Source: Aphelenchoides besseyi (taxonomy: Eukaryota > Nematoda > Chromadorea > Rhabditida > Aphelenchoididae). From it: a stretch of DNA of 64,000 bases. Made by a program: the position numbers and the translations under genes. The notes beneath the pieces are model-generated. The model worked only from the letters and a program-made list of their open reading frames with translations, did no database searches and was not told the origin of the DNA. Positions 1 through 10,271 of this stretch are shown here, one piece after another. Each line of letters starts with the position of its first letter. The stretch's first letter is position 1. The DNA lies in assembly GCA_024699855.1 (NCBI GenBank), contig JAMPIQ010000002.1:14508001-14572000 (forward strand), written 5' to 3'.

Positions 1-249
1 GTTCTTATCCGTGTTCTCTGACCTCTTAGTTTACGTTCCACATTAGAATCGAGTGACTTGATGTTTGCTACATGAACAGAGATGACAGAAGATTTTGGCA
101 GAAGCCAAAACAAATACCAGAAGATGAAGGTAACAAAATTCAATTGAAAGATCAATCCGAAGAACTTGTTCGAACCTCCGAGAAAAGGAACACGGAAGCG
201 ACAGGAATCGAACATAACAAATGCAGCGTGCTCGTTATTTATTAGTCAT

Positions 250-597
250 TTAAAAGAGCGAAAAGAAAAACATTATCGAAATAAACAATTTGCTGCTGTC
301 AACTTCAAAATCCTCCCCATTCGACGCGGCCTCGGTCACGCGGTTCTTCGTTTGGCTGTCGCATTTTACTCGTTCGACGGCCAAAACCAAACGAGGATGC
401 GTCCCGAGCACTTCGCCGTCATTCCAAATACCATCTGCCTTCTGTTCGTCGGAATTCTGCTTGAAAACTCGTGCAAATGACATTCGGATCCGCGTGAACG
501 TGTCAATTTGGTTTCGTACGTAAAATGGCGGAATATAAAAGTTTACTAACAGAAACCAGTAATCGAATAAATCCACACGATAAGCGAGAAAATTCAA
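250..597 (-). CDS. Uncharacterised ORF, low confidence
   Basis: A minus-strand open frame lies just downstream of the gene ending at 688. It opens with a hydrophobic stretch (around YWFLLVNFY) and continues into a polar part with codon choice like the neighbouring genes (ending near EDFEVDSS). A strand-local ATG sits near 482, so the true product could be shorter. No domain is recognised. It could be the last exon of an unseen gene or a non-coding open frame. Confidence 0.25.
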   Translation of the reverse strand: MNFLAYRVDLFDYWFLLVNFYIPPFYVRNQIDTFTRIRMSFARVFKQNSDEQKADGIWNDGEVLGTHPRLVLAVERVKCDSQTKNRVTEAASNGEDFEVDSSKLFISIMFFFSLF

Positions 598-687
598 CTG
601 AAATAGACACTCTATGGAGATTTCACATCGAACGAACTTTTGTTTGTAACCGCAATGTTACTCAATTTTCTCCAGTGCATTTGAGTG

Positions 688-1160
688 TTAAGAAGTCGTG
701 GATTCTTCACTGTCCAATGATTTGTTTGCTGTTTCGTTCATTGCGTTCATCGATTCTTGGTGCTCATAGGATTTCGTCTTTGCCAAAGGTTTTTGCTGTA
801 TTCTATTTATAGCTTCGATCTCGTTGTTGCAATTTTGATGAATTTCGCAGCCACAGATTTTCAGTTCTTCAGATTCGCATAGCTCCTGGATAAATTTGAC
901 GGTTTTGGACATCTCGTTTACTTGAGCAATTTGGATTATTTCCTATAAAGCAAGAAGTTGGCCCTATCTATTGACTTTGTAACTAACACGATACAATGGC
1001 CGTTGAATTTCATACCAATCGCACTTGTCTTCGGGTTCCAACGGCACCTGAAAGAACGAAAAATGTGTTTATGAAGTTCGTGAGAAGCTTACGAATGGAA
1101 ATAAAGTGACATCGTTCTTTGATTCGGTGATCGAGTTTGACTGCAGCATTTGCTGGGACA
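688..1160 (-). CDS. Uncharacterised spliced gene, C-terminal exons
   Basis: Three minus-strand exons join in frame: about 1093-1160 (possibly extending upstream from an acceptor near 1184), then about 1000-1050, then 945 down to the stop at 688. The introns are about 42 and 45 bases and begin GTAAGC and GTTAGT. The predicted end is hydrophilic and acidic, with a run of Cys and His (KICGCEIHQNCNN) that could bind metal, and finishes in SLDSEESTTS. No family is recognised. The first exon is not certain, because the next exon upstream could not be joined in frame. The start given is the first in-frame ATG. Confidence 0.45.
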
Positions 1161-1644
1161 TTTTTCTTAAAAATTCTTGATAATCTGAAACTTAAAACCA
1201 TTTGACTAATTACAGTACGTCACTAAATTTGCAACTTTGACAGCATCGCCTATCAATCGATTGAGAAGCGAAATGGTAGTAGGAAGATACAGAACCAAAC
1301 GTATAGGCAACAAAAGAATCTTCAGTAACCGCTAATTTCTTATAAATCATATACAAAAAGATTGTTTCCACAGTTTTAAGATCGATATTTAGAAAATGTG
1401 ATACCTTAAAAACTGGAGTTTAAACGTTAAATAGTCAAGAGATGAAGACTGATTAGATTGCCTTGTCAGTCGATGTGCACCAAAACTAACCGCTTCATCT
1501 ACCACACACATCAACGGACATCAGTTCTGGACGTAAATTTGCCCACAGTCAAAAGCGAACACACTCGTGGGATCGCTTGTTAGATCGAAGTCTCATCGAG
1601 GTGCGCGATGAACAAAAAAACATTTCTGTAGTCTTGTTTCCCAG
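1161..1644. other. No gene seen
   Basis: No open frame with splice signals is convincing here. It is single-copy relative to the rest of the window and ends exactly where the palindromic cluster begins at 1645. Confidence 0.5.
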
Positions 1645-1864
1645 ACACCAACAGAGTTTTCACGCAGACCGAATAAACATTTCTGATTGTTGTGCCGTGA
1701 AGTCGTTTATTTACTTTAGTTTTGTACAACGAGTAAGAGTATTGTGAAGCCAAAGGTCTTAGAGCACAGAAATGACTCGGTAGTTAGTTTGTTGTCAACA
1801 ATAAATAGGCAATCTCGAAAGCTTTCGATTGACCTTCCATATCACTAAAAACAAGTCATTGACA

Positions 1865-2805
1865 GTTGAAGGAACTAAAACTTACAATTTCTTTTCATGC
1901 AACTCGACGTTTTGAAGCTCCATTGCTTTGAGTTCATTGCGGGTTTTGATCAGCTCCTCTTCGGCTTCGGTTTGTGCTGCTTTCGTGTCATCCAATTCTT
2001 TTTGAACATCGGCCAGTTGTTCACGCAACTCAACAACTCTTCAGCGGACTTGTCTTCCTAAACAACACTCTGTAATCACGATTCCAACTAGGCCTTTCCA
2101 TCACTCTTTGCGTTCTTCATGCCAGACAACGCGTTGTTAATGGCCAAAAGCATCTCGTGACTTAGTTTGTACTCAAGATACAATTTGTTGGTCATTTCGG
2201 CGACTGACGAGGTAGAGACATAACCGGAAAGTGCTAAACAACGTGAACCTCAAAACAACCACCTCACTCGAAACTTACTGTGTGGACTCCACGGCGTCGG
2301 AACTTCCAATTCGACTGGCGATTGTTCGCTGAAGTGCGTTGTTCAATTTGAACGCGATGAACACGAACTGAACGACATTAATGGCGAAGAACATTCCAAA
2401 CTAAAGCAACCGGTTCATAAATCAGCTGAAATCGAATACTAACCTCAAATGATTTGTCATGCCGAACACAATACACCGAAACGAGCATTGCAAATAGACT
2501 TTGAATGAAGAGCGGCGTGAACACGAAACACCACGAGATATCTTCGCCCGGCGTCTCTTCATTGATGAACTCCAACTTGTAACAACAGAGTACTTCGAAT
2601 GCCACCAACAACAAGTGCTGAATCATACACAGGCACATGCAAACAAAGTCGACACATGATCCAGCATCAGCGTTAAAAGAAAATGGAAATCAAATCAAAA
2701 CTTAAGGTCTTATCGAGCCGGTGGACTCATACAAAATCCAACGAGAAAACCCACGAGAACAACCAATTCGCCGATCCATAGCGGAATGAAGAGCACGACG
2801 AAAAG
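1865..2805 (-). pseudogene. T1: TMEM185-like plus coiled-coil, 5'-truncated copy
   Basis: This arm holds exons matching TMEM185: the segment encoding a membrane span ending in FCMSPPAR, then the MCLCMIQHLLL exon, then FGMFFAINVVQF, followed downstream by coiled-coil exons. It is broken in several ways relative to copy 4. The first two coding exons are replaced by the 3' end of Z1. The first remaining donor is AT instead of GT (CTCGATAAG). The GTATAG donor after SDGK is missing. One base is lost in the codons for EELLKLREQ, which shifts the coil out of frame. A non-functional fragment or non-coding transcript is most likely. Confidence 0.7.
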
Positions 2806-2963
2806 TGTGTGCGTTTACAGAAGAGAAGGTTTATTGGAAATAACAAGTTACAACGCAACAAAAGTCGATTCGAAACATTGTAATGGCAAGAAGAGTTACA
2901 AACTCGATCGCTTTTAGACAACACACGGAGAGATTGATTGCTCGTCGCTTTCGGTCCCACTTG

Positions 2964-3232
2964 CTATTGATCGCTACGTTCCGACCTACAAATAGTGTTC
3001 ATTTATTGAGATTTTCAACTCACTTCCCCATTTGCCCAAATTTGGGATCCGAATAACAGTTAGCTGAACAGAAAAGCAATTACTCTTCATTTTTTAACTT
3101 ACTTTTGTCGCAATCCATCGTATAATGTCCGGTTATTTGGCAGTCTTGACAGTAGCTTTTTTCTGAAATCATTCAATTATACCCGGAATTGGGCGATTAC
3201 ATACCTTTCTTTTCATCTTTTTTTTCATTCAT
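2964..3232 (-). CDS. Z1: zinc-knuckle (CCHC) micro-protein
   Basis: Four tiny exons join in frame across three short introns (GTATGT, GTAAGT and GTGAGT donors). The product is about 47 residues. It has a lysine-rich start (MNEKKDEKK), a canonical CCHC knuckle with spacing C-x2-C-x4-H-x4-C (YCQDCQITGHYTMDC), then a tail motif YSDPKFGQMGK and a basic end. A poly(A) signal (AATAAA) lies shortly downstream on the minus strand. CCHC knuckles usually bind single-stranded RNA or DNA, and the role here is unknown. It is nearly identical to Z3 but differs at most residues from Z2 and Z4, although flanking DNA is near-identical. Confidence 0.65.
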
Positions 3233-3445
3233 TTCGAACTGAAGACAAAAGGTCGTGGAAAACGAAACAAAAGAACGTTGATCTTGTCTAATGGTTACAA
3301 AAGAGAACCCGAGAAGTCACGTACACAGAACATAACACGAGTTCTTGTCGTCAATCTAACCAACAAGATCATCGAATCGACAATCGGACACGCGTAGAAA
3401 AGAACAAAACGAAAGAAATTCGACTCATCAGCGAAACGACCGAAA

Positions 3446-3712
3446 GTGAAGCTGCTCGAGTGGTGGATTGGAAGGGTGCCGTCGACCACCGAAGATTGGA
3501 ACCGACGACAAGCGGAGCGTTTAGTAATTTTTCGGCAACTGCAACTAACAGCGTCCGCTGATCAATCGCCCACCTCGTCATCGCTGCCCGTCAATTCATC
3601 GCTAATTGGGAAAATGAGTTTGATCGTCTGTTTCACCAAAAGGGATTCGGTTTTCATAATGAGGTTCATGTACACTAACAATACGAGAATCATTGGCAGC
3701 TTAGTTCTTTGA
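3446..3712 (+). CDS. K1: open frame divergent from the Z gene, low confidence
   Basis: An 88-codon frame begins KLLEWWIGRVPSTTEDW and lies upstream of Z1 on the opposite strand. The same sequence occurs in all three palindromic copies. In copy 2 a two-base deletion changes the end to a different frame (SVARQFIANWENEF...), which suggests that the real downstream coding frame is the latter or that the locus is decayed. It may equally be promoter or 5' flank of Z. No domain is recognised. Confidence 0.25.
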   Translation: MKLLEWWIGRVPSTTEDWNRRQAERLVIFRQLQLTASADQSPTSSSLPVNSSLIGKMSLIVCFTKRDSVFIMRFMYTNNTRIIGSLVL

Positions 3713-4018
3713 ATCAGCAGAAGATACAAAAACATTCAAAACGATCTCGGTGAGTCAACAAGAATTGCAAAAGCGTTGTCTCGACCGATGATAATCCGCG
3801 CGATATGTCTGGTAAACAAAATGCATAGTCGGCAAGTATCCCCGAATTCGCCCAACGGAACCCACTGGTGTGTGTGGTCGGCGCCCAATCAGAGTTCGCG
3901 AGACGGAAAGGTTTTTGGGAGGTCTTTCGCTACTGTAGACTTTCGCCAGAATTGTCGAGGCGTTGATGACTTGAGGAGATCGATGAAAATGACCGTTGCA
4001 AAGCTCGTTTGCATCGGC

Positions 4019-4217
4019 ACCCGTTTTTTGAGCGCTCAGTTAGTTCGATTGCGCTTCAAATACACAGAACTAAGATGAAAACAAGCGCCATCAAGCAGAC
4101 GCTCCATTGAATGACGCAATATGAAAAAGCAACAGAAACGGCGCTGCTTGTGAACGGCGATTTGGTTGCTAAAGGAGGCGGGCCGACAACATCTCAGCGG
4201 CTAAGCAAACCGCTCGA
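4019..4217. other. Spacer of palindrome A
   Basis: This 199-bp unpaired centre is a diverged inverted copy of about 18240-18410 and also resembles about 17290-17400 (TTTTTTGAGCGCTCAGTTA motif). The centre of palindrome A is therefore itself a piece of the region upstream of copy 4, which suggests how the inversion formed. No gene is seen. Confidence 0.7.
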
Positions 4218-4560
4218 CATGCCGATGCAAACGAGCTTTGCAACGGTCATTTTCATCGATCTCCTCAAGTCATCAACGCCTCGACAATTCTGGCGAAAGT
4301 CTACAGTAGCGAAAGACCTCCCAAAAACCTTTCCGTCTCGCGAACTCTGATTGGGCGCCGACCACACACACCAGTGGGTTCCGTTGGGCGAATTCGGGGA
4401 TACTTGCCGACTATGCATTTTGTTTACCAGACATATCGCGCGGATTATCATCGGTCGAGACAACGCTTTTGCAATTCTTGTTGACTCACCGAGATCGTTT
4501 TGAATGTTTTTGTATCTTCTGCTGATTCAAAGAACTAAGCTGCCAATGATTCTCGTATTG

Positions 4561-4791
4561 TTAGTGTACATGAACCTCATCATGAAAACCGAATTCCTTT
4601 TGGTGAAACAGACGATCAAACTCATTTTCCCAATTAGCGATAAATTGACGGGCAACTGACGAGGTGGGCGATTGATCAGCGGACGCTGTTAGTTGCAGTT
4701 GCCGAAAAATTACTAAACGCTCCGCTTGTCGTCGGTTCCAATCTTCGGTGGTCGACGGCACCCTTCCAATCCACCACTCGAGCAGCTTCAC
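4561..4791 (-). CDS. K2: open frame divergent from Z2, low confidence
   Basis: This is the copy-2 version of K. A two-base deletion relative to K1 and K3 joins KLLEWWIGR...SPTSS to ARQFIANWENEFDRLF..., giving a 76-codon frame. An in-frame TAG separates it from a further upstream lysine-rich stretch. No function can be assigned. Confidence 0.25.
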   Translation of the reverse strand: MKLLEWWIGRVPSTTEDWNRRQAERLVIFRQLQLTASADQSPTSSVARQFIANWENEFDRLFHQKEFGFHDEVHVH

Positions 4792-5041
4792 TTTCGATCG
4801 TTTCGCTGATGAGTCGAATTTCTTTCGTTTTGTTCTTTTCTACGCGTGTCCGATTGTCGATTCGATGATCTTGTTGGTTAGATTGACGACAAGAACTCGT
4901 GTTATGTTCTGTGTACGTGACTTCTCGGGCTCTCTTTTGTAACCATTAGACAAGATCAACGTTCTTTTGTTTCGTTTTCCACGACCTTTTCTCTTCATTT
5001 AACTGAGCAGTGGGTTCCTCTAATCTCCAGTTCAGTTCGAA

Positions 5042-5301
5042 ATGGATGAAAAAAAAGAAGAAAAGAACGGTATGTAATCGCCCAATTCCGGATATAATTA
5101 ATAAATGATTTCAGAAAAGCCACCCTGCTCAGTATGCAAACAGCAACACGAAACAGATCAATGTCCAGATTGTAAGTTAAAAGATGAAGACTTAACTGAT
5201 TCCATTTAGTAAATCCGTACGCCGATGTTCGCTTTGGCGAGATGGGAAAGTAAGTTCAAGATTTGAATAAACAAATAACAATTTTCAGGAATAAACGTTG
5301 A
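5042..5301 (+). CDS. Z2: zinc-knuckle micro-protein (45 residues)
   Basis: Exons 5042-5069, 5115-5171, 5210-5249 and 5289-5301 join in frame to give 45 residues. The order is a lysine/glutamate-rich start (MDEKKEEKN), a knuckle C-x2-C-x3-H-x4-C (CSVCKQQHETDQC), then YADVRFGEMGK and a terminal KNKR. The x3 spacing between the second Cys and His matches the compact knuckle of the kind seen in eIF3g, one shorter than Z1. Introns are 38-45 bases. A poly(A) signal follows at about 5386. The 5' leader carries about 37 extra bases compared with Z1. Confidence 0.65.
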
Positions 5302-5419
5302 CGGTCGATTAGCGAATCAATTTGTCTCTTGCCATTACAATGTTTCGAATCGACTTTTGTTGCGTTGTAACTTGTTATTTCCAATAAACCTTCTCTTCTG
5401 TAAACGCACACACTTTTCG

Positions 5420-6440
5420 TCGTGCTCTTCATTCCGCTATGGATCGGCGAATTGGTTGTTCTCGTGGGTTTTCTCGTTGGATTTTGTATGAGTCCACCGG
5501 CTCGATAAGACCTTAAGTTTTGATTTGATTTCCATTTTCTTTTAACGCTGATGCTGGATCATGTGTCGACTTTGTTTGCATGTGCCTGTGTATGATTCAG
5601 CACTTGTTGTTGGTGGCATTCGAAGTACTCTGTTGTTACAAGTTGGAGTTCATCAATGAAGAGACGCCGGGCGAAGATATCTCGTGGTGTTTCGTGTTCA
5701 CGCCGCTCTTCATTCAAAGTCTATTTGCAATGCTCGTTTCGGTGTATTGTGTTCGGCATGACAAATCATTTGAGGTTAGTATTCGATTTCAGCTGATTTA
5801 TGAACCGGTTGCTTTAGTTTGGAATGTTCTTCGCCATTAATGTCGTTCAGTTCGTGTTCATCGCGTTCAAATTGAACAACGCACTTCAGCGAACAATCGC
5901 CAGTCGAATTGGAAGTTCCGACGCCGTGGAGTCCACACAGTAAGTTTCGAGTGAGGTGGTTGTTTTGAGGTTCACGTTGTTTAGCACTTTCCGGTTATGT
6001 CTCTACCTCGTCAGTCGCCGAAATGACCAACAAATTGTATCTTGAGTACAAACTAAGTCACGAGATGCTTTTGGCCATTAACAACGCGTTGTCCGACATG
6101 AAGAACACGAAGAGTGATGGAAAGGTATAGGCCTAGTTGGAATCGTGATTACAGAGTGTTGTTTAGGAAGACAAGTCCGCTGAAGAGTTGTTGAGTTGCG
6201 TGAACAACTGGCCGATGTTCAAAAAGAATTGGATGACACGAAAGCAGCACAAACCGAAGCCGAAGAGGAGCTGATCAAAACCCGCAATGAACTCAAAGCA
6301 ATGGAGCTTCAAAACGTCGAGTTGCATGAAAAGAAATTGTAAGTTTTAGTTCCTTCAACTGTCAATGACTTGTTTTTAGTGATATGGAAGGTCAATCGAA
6401 AGCTTTCGAGATTGCCTATTTATTGTTGACAACAAACTAA
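5420..6440 (+). pseudogene. T2: TMEM185-like plus coiled-coil, 5'-truncated copy
   Basis: Same lesions as T1 and T3. The 3' flank of Z2 (ending ...AACGCACACACT) is fused directly to the middle of the first large TMEM185 exon. The exon's donor is ATAAGA instead of GTAAGA. One base is missing in the EELL-KLREQ codons. Unlike copies 1 and 4, the GTATAG donor after SDGK is present. The exon encoding the MCLCMIQHLLL membrane segment is unchanged, so a short membrane peptide could still be made, but a full protein could not. Confidence 0.7.
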
Positions 6441-6487
6441 CTACCGAGTCATTTCTGTGCTCTAAGACCTTTGGCTTCACAATACTC

Positions 6488-7138
6488 TTACTCGTTGTAC
6501 AAAACTAAAGTAAATAAACAATCAGAAATGTTTATTCGATCTGCGTGAAAACTCTGTTGGTGTGATCTCTTTTCGTAAGCAATCGTATCTGAAGATGATT
6601 GGGCCAAAACCTGGTATTCATCATTACAATCGTTTAGCTGTTTGCCGAAATTCAATTCGTACGATACAAAGTTCCCGTTAAACCAGTGCGTGAGAAGCAC
6701 GAAATGAAAAGGACGTTCACTATAGAAGTCGATTAAGAACTCACTGAACAAAATCGACTTCATACTCCAATCATTGGTTATTGTGTCATCTGAACCGTTC
6801 AATGTCTTCATGATCGCAAGTCGGCTGCTTCAAAATGACCGTTCATCTCTTCATCAACACAAACAACTCTTCTGTGATCATATAGTCAAATGAGATCATC
6901 AAAGAAGCCGGTTGATTGTGGAAGGTGCTCAACAGTGCCGAAATGAATTTAGGCACATTCATATTCCGATGGCATCTGAAGAGAAGCTGAGAATAAACCT
7001 TTTTGGGGATCAAATTGCCATCTACAGTTGATTTCTGTAGCATCAGAACTTCTGTTTATGAAAACAAGTAAAGCGATTCGAATTAAATGAACACACGACA
7101 CTGTTGCTCGGCCGTTCTTTTCTACCGTCTGTAGTCAT
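6488..7138 (-). CDS. S2: uncharacterised conserved protein, about 185 residues
   Basis: Three minus-strand exons join in frame: MTTDGRKERPSN (7138-7102), then KVLMLQKSTVDGNLIPKK...DYMITE, then DRLAIMKTLNG... to the stop at 6488. The introns are about 44-46 bases (donors GTGTCG and GTTGTT, acceptors AACAG and AAGCAG). The product has no signal peptide. It is rich in aromatic and hydrophobic residues in its second half (FLIDFYSERPFHFVLL). No domain is recognised. S lies about 200 bases downstream of P on the same strand in every copy, an operon-like spacing. All three copies keep the frame. Confidence 0.55.
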
Positions 7139-7335
7139 TTTTGGTCGAAGGATCCAGCACACTAACCAACGAGTTTACAATTCGTCAACCAGGTGCTAAG
7201 AATCGATTCTTGTTCCTGGTTGTAATTGACCACAGGGCTTCAAAATGTTATCACATACGAATTCTTATTCATCAACAAGTTCCAATGGAAATATCGAATA
7301 GTGTTCATTGCGAATTAAGTCGAAAGTTCGTGAAG

Positions 7336-8580
7336 CTACAAATGAGCTGATGCAGACCTCTTGAAGTGGTGTTTTTGCTGGACAAATCGTGAACGAAGCA
7401 ACGAAGCACGATCGCAGATTCCTTTCAATCTTCGTGGACATGCACGTCGTGCCAACGCAGTGAGTGTTTCGGGACGACTGAAATCGAAAGTATTTGGGCT
7501 ATCAGGTCAAATACGAACTTGAGAGTGTAGCGAAATGATGTTAGTAGTTGTTGATTCAACAACAGTAAACCGAGTTTCTTTGTATAAATAGTCAAAATGC
7601 CGTCCTCAACTCCCATTGCTTCTACTATCGGTGCGACACTTGATCTCAACAAGCAAGTCCTGTATTGGTCGTTGAGCAAATTGTACACGAACAAATAACA
7701 GCAATCAAACGGCAACCCCGGTTGTTGATAGGAAGTAATGTACACATAATCGGACTTCGCGACAAAGTTAAGGAAAAAGGGATGAGCAGGTTTGATCTGA
7801 AATGCGAAACTACAACTTCGATTTCAGATTATGGCCTACTTCTTTTATATTCAGTTTGGACATCGTGAGAATCGGCAGTCCATTGGAATCGAAGGTATTG
7901 GTTGTTGGATTCAAGTCAATAAAACTAATGCCATCGGTAATGCGAGCATCGTCGTAATATACGAAATAGATTCTTCCTCTGTGAAATTGATGTTTCAATC
8001 CATGTCCATTAACTGAAGTCAAGACACGACCAATAGGTGTAGTAGCTCGTGTCGTTACGTTGTACCAGTATAAAACCATTTGCCCCGACTCTTCGAGACG
8101 ATGTTCTAACACAACAAACAACGTCGAACTGTTGGCCGCGACAAATTGAATACTGAAATTTAACCATCTTCCTTCGAGTATTCGATTCGTTTCATCAGTG
8201 ATTGGAGTAATCTTTGTCGTCAGTGAGGTGAAGGTGGGGTCGAATTTCAAAGACGTCCAATGATACTCTCTTCCTTTTAGTCCAATAAAAACCACGCGAT
8301 CTCCATTTTCGAGGTAATATGTAGCAAAATGACTACTGCGGTAGTTCTTTCTTGGGATGATTGTGCTAAAAGACCTTCCAGCAATGATCGTTTTCTGATC
8401 AACTTACGTGAAGTCTCCGGTGTAGCTGTCGTTGACGGTAACTGAGTTTTTGTATAGACACAGTTCGTATAGAAAACGGCCATCGGCTGTGCACAGATAA
8501 CGACACGGATTCAGATATTCGTTTTGCAAGAAACGACAAGACTCAACGGCGTTCAAAATCGTTGGTTGAACGGCGGACAT
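7336..8580 (-). CDS. P2: uncharacterised protein with repeated strands and a helical C-terminal box
   Basis: Four exons on the minus strand join in frame. Exon 1 starts MSAVQPTILNAVESCRFLQ. Exon 2 is TIIPRKNYRSS...LNIKE. Exon 3 is IKPARLFFLNFV...FRYTL. Exon 4 is the C-terminus NRPETLTALARRACPRRL...SASAHL. The product is about 390 residues. The body is a run of short hydrophobic strands (VVFIGLKGREYHW, TLFVVLEHRL, RIYFVYYDDA, LTIYTKK) that looks propeller-like. The last 45 residues are helical and Arg-rich, reminiscent of a SOCS/BC-box tail, but that is only a guess. Gene Q at 46735 has the same layout and the same phase-2 intron before the tail. Confidence 0.65.
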
Positions 8581-8608
8581 CTCTCAACAAAAGAGTGAGC
8601 TAGTGAAC

Positions 8609-8672
8609 GGCGAGTTTGGTCACAAGCTCAGAAAGTGGCGCGTTCGGTCACAAGCTCAGAAAGTGGCGCCCT
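8609..8672 (+). repeat. Short tandem repeat upstream of P
   Basis: Two copies of a roughly 28-base unit (TCGGTCACAAGCTCAGAAAGT core) lie in the 5' flank of P2. Related copies occur inverted near 10170-10246 and directly near 23395-23455, each upstream of a P gene, so they travel with the unit and could be promoter elements. Confidence 0.6.
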
Positions 8673-8974
8673 GGACGTCGGTACGAAAGCTAGGGTATCT
8701 AACGCACTGGCCAAAAAGCTCTCAGTCGTTGGGCGAAAGAGATCGTCGCATACGCACAGCCTTGAAGCTCAAATCCAACAAAAAAACTTGAGCCGCGATC
8801 TGCTATCTTACAAGGGAATAATCATTAGCCACCACGCGCTACTCACACATACCATATACCAAAAAACGCGTTTCGTTGTGAGGAACCTGACAGTGTAATT
8901 CGTTTTTGCAATGAGTTACTTTGGGCGGAATTACAGAGGTTCGAAATACGACGCAAAATGCGCGGGTTTGGGAC

Positions 8975-9867
8975 GCTCGTCCTGAAAATCAAGCGAAAAG
9001 TTTGCCAAACGGACGATCGAAAGGAGTTTTACTCGATTTCGTTTTTTTGCTCTGATGCGCGCGCAAGTCGAAATCTCACACTTGCCTTGTAATTGCCGCG
9101 TTTGCCAGGAAAGCGCGCAAATGCGCGTTTGGCCGATTTCTGTCGGCGAGCGACGCAATTTCGACGTCTTTTTTGGACGTGCGGACGCGATCGCATTTTA
9201 GGGCAGTTTTCTGCTCACATCTCGTTTACCGTACTTGTTTTCCTTACTTTTAGGCGCTATTTCTTTATTCCTTATTCCGATTCCCAGAGTTATGGCAAAC
9301 GTTCCCAATGTTATTGCTCTTTTGGGTCAAGAATTTACAAATGGCTCAACAGAGGACATCACACAAGCTGATCAAAACTTGTTCGCTGCAAGTCGTTTTC
9401 TTATTGACCGTCATAGTGAGGATGCGGATAATCTGGAGTCCGATGAAACAGATGATGAGGACTTTCTAGAAGAAGAAATTGAAACTGCATTGGATGCCGA
9501 ACCCGCAGATGTCCAAAGTGAAGCTTTTTTGTGGGTTTTGGTAACAGACAAGTCCGATTTAAACCCTGTTACTCTATTTATTTCTATGTGAAAAGCGCTT
9601 AAAATTGATCAGAATTGCAAGAAGTTGCAAAACAAATCATAAAAACAAAAATGCAACCGAAGGGCTTTGATTTGACCGCTCTGTGAATCGAACCTGCTTG
9701 TTCTCGAAGAACCCGCTTGTTCAGGTTGAATCCGCTGAAAGCCGTTAAATTTGCACTAATCAGCACAAATCCAACGGCGTAACCATTAGACTAATTGTGT
9801 AAACAGGTTAGGACGCACTTTTGGCCTCAAACTCAAACCGCAAACCGGAAAGGTGACCAAAAAAGGG
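8975..9867. other. Spacer of palindrome B
   Basis: 893 bases are unique to the centre of palindrome B. GC-rich motifs with GCGC and CGCG occur on the left side. The only sizeable frame is 9235-9591 (listed separately). Nothing here is repeated elsewhere in the window. Confidence 0.7.
9235..9591 (+). CDS. Acidic ORF with a hydrophobic N-terminus, in the palindrome B spacer
   Basis: A 118-codon frame starts MFSLLLGAISLFLIPIP, a plausible signal peptide or anchor. An acidic stretch follows (ESDETDDEDFLEEEIETALD) and it ends LNPVTLFISM. A TTTTTAG-like acceptor lies close to the start, so upstream exons are possible and the hydrophobic start could be read-through. No family is recognised. Confidence 0.35.
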   Translation: MFSLLLGAISLFLIPIPRVMANVPNVIALLGQEFTNGSTEDITQADQNLFAASRFLIDRHSEDADNLESDETDDEDFLEEEIETALDAEPADVQSEAFLWVLVTDKSDLNPVTLFISM

Positions 9868-10271
9868 ATCCCAAACCCGCGCATTTTGCGTCGTATTTCG
9901 AACCTCTGTAATTCCGCCCAAAGTAACTCATTGCAAAAACGAATTACACTGTCAGGTTCCTCACAACGAAACGCGTTTTTTGGTATATGGTATGCGTGAA
10001 TAGCGCGTGGTGGCTAATGATTATTCCCTTGTAAGATAGCAGATCGCGGCTCAAGTTTTTTTGTTGGATTTGAGCTTCAAGGCTGTGCGTATGCGACGAT
10101 CTCTTTCGCCCAACGACTGAGAGCTTTTTGGCCAGTGCGTTAGATACCCTAGCTTTCGTACCGACGTCCAGGGCGCCACTCTCTGAGCTTGTGACCGAAA
10201 GCGCGCCACTGACCATCGCTTGTGACCAAACTCGCCGTTCACTCACTCTTTTGTTGAGAGATGTCCGCCGT

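Larger units (their letters stand above)
1645..6564. repeat. Palindrome A: inverted arms of about 2.36 kb around a 199-bp spacer
   Basis: Bases 1645-4018 read as the reverse complement of 4218-6564, from the ACACCAACAGAG boundary at the outer ends to GCATCGG at the centre. Most of the arm is nearly identical. The exceptions are the exons of the zinc-knuckle gene and its immediate upstream region, which are strongly diverged. Each arm holds one Z gene, one T copy and the K open frame. The right arm continues outward as part of palindrome B. Confidence 0.9.

Noticed and set aside
5042..5301. Z as a fragment of eIF3g.
   Set aside because: Only the knuckle spacing of Z2 and Z4 is similar. There is no RRM, and Z1 and Z3 have different spacing. 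The four-exon gene has its own start, stop and poly(A) signal.
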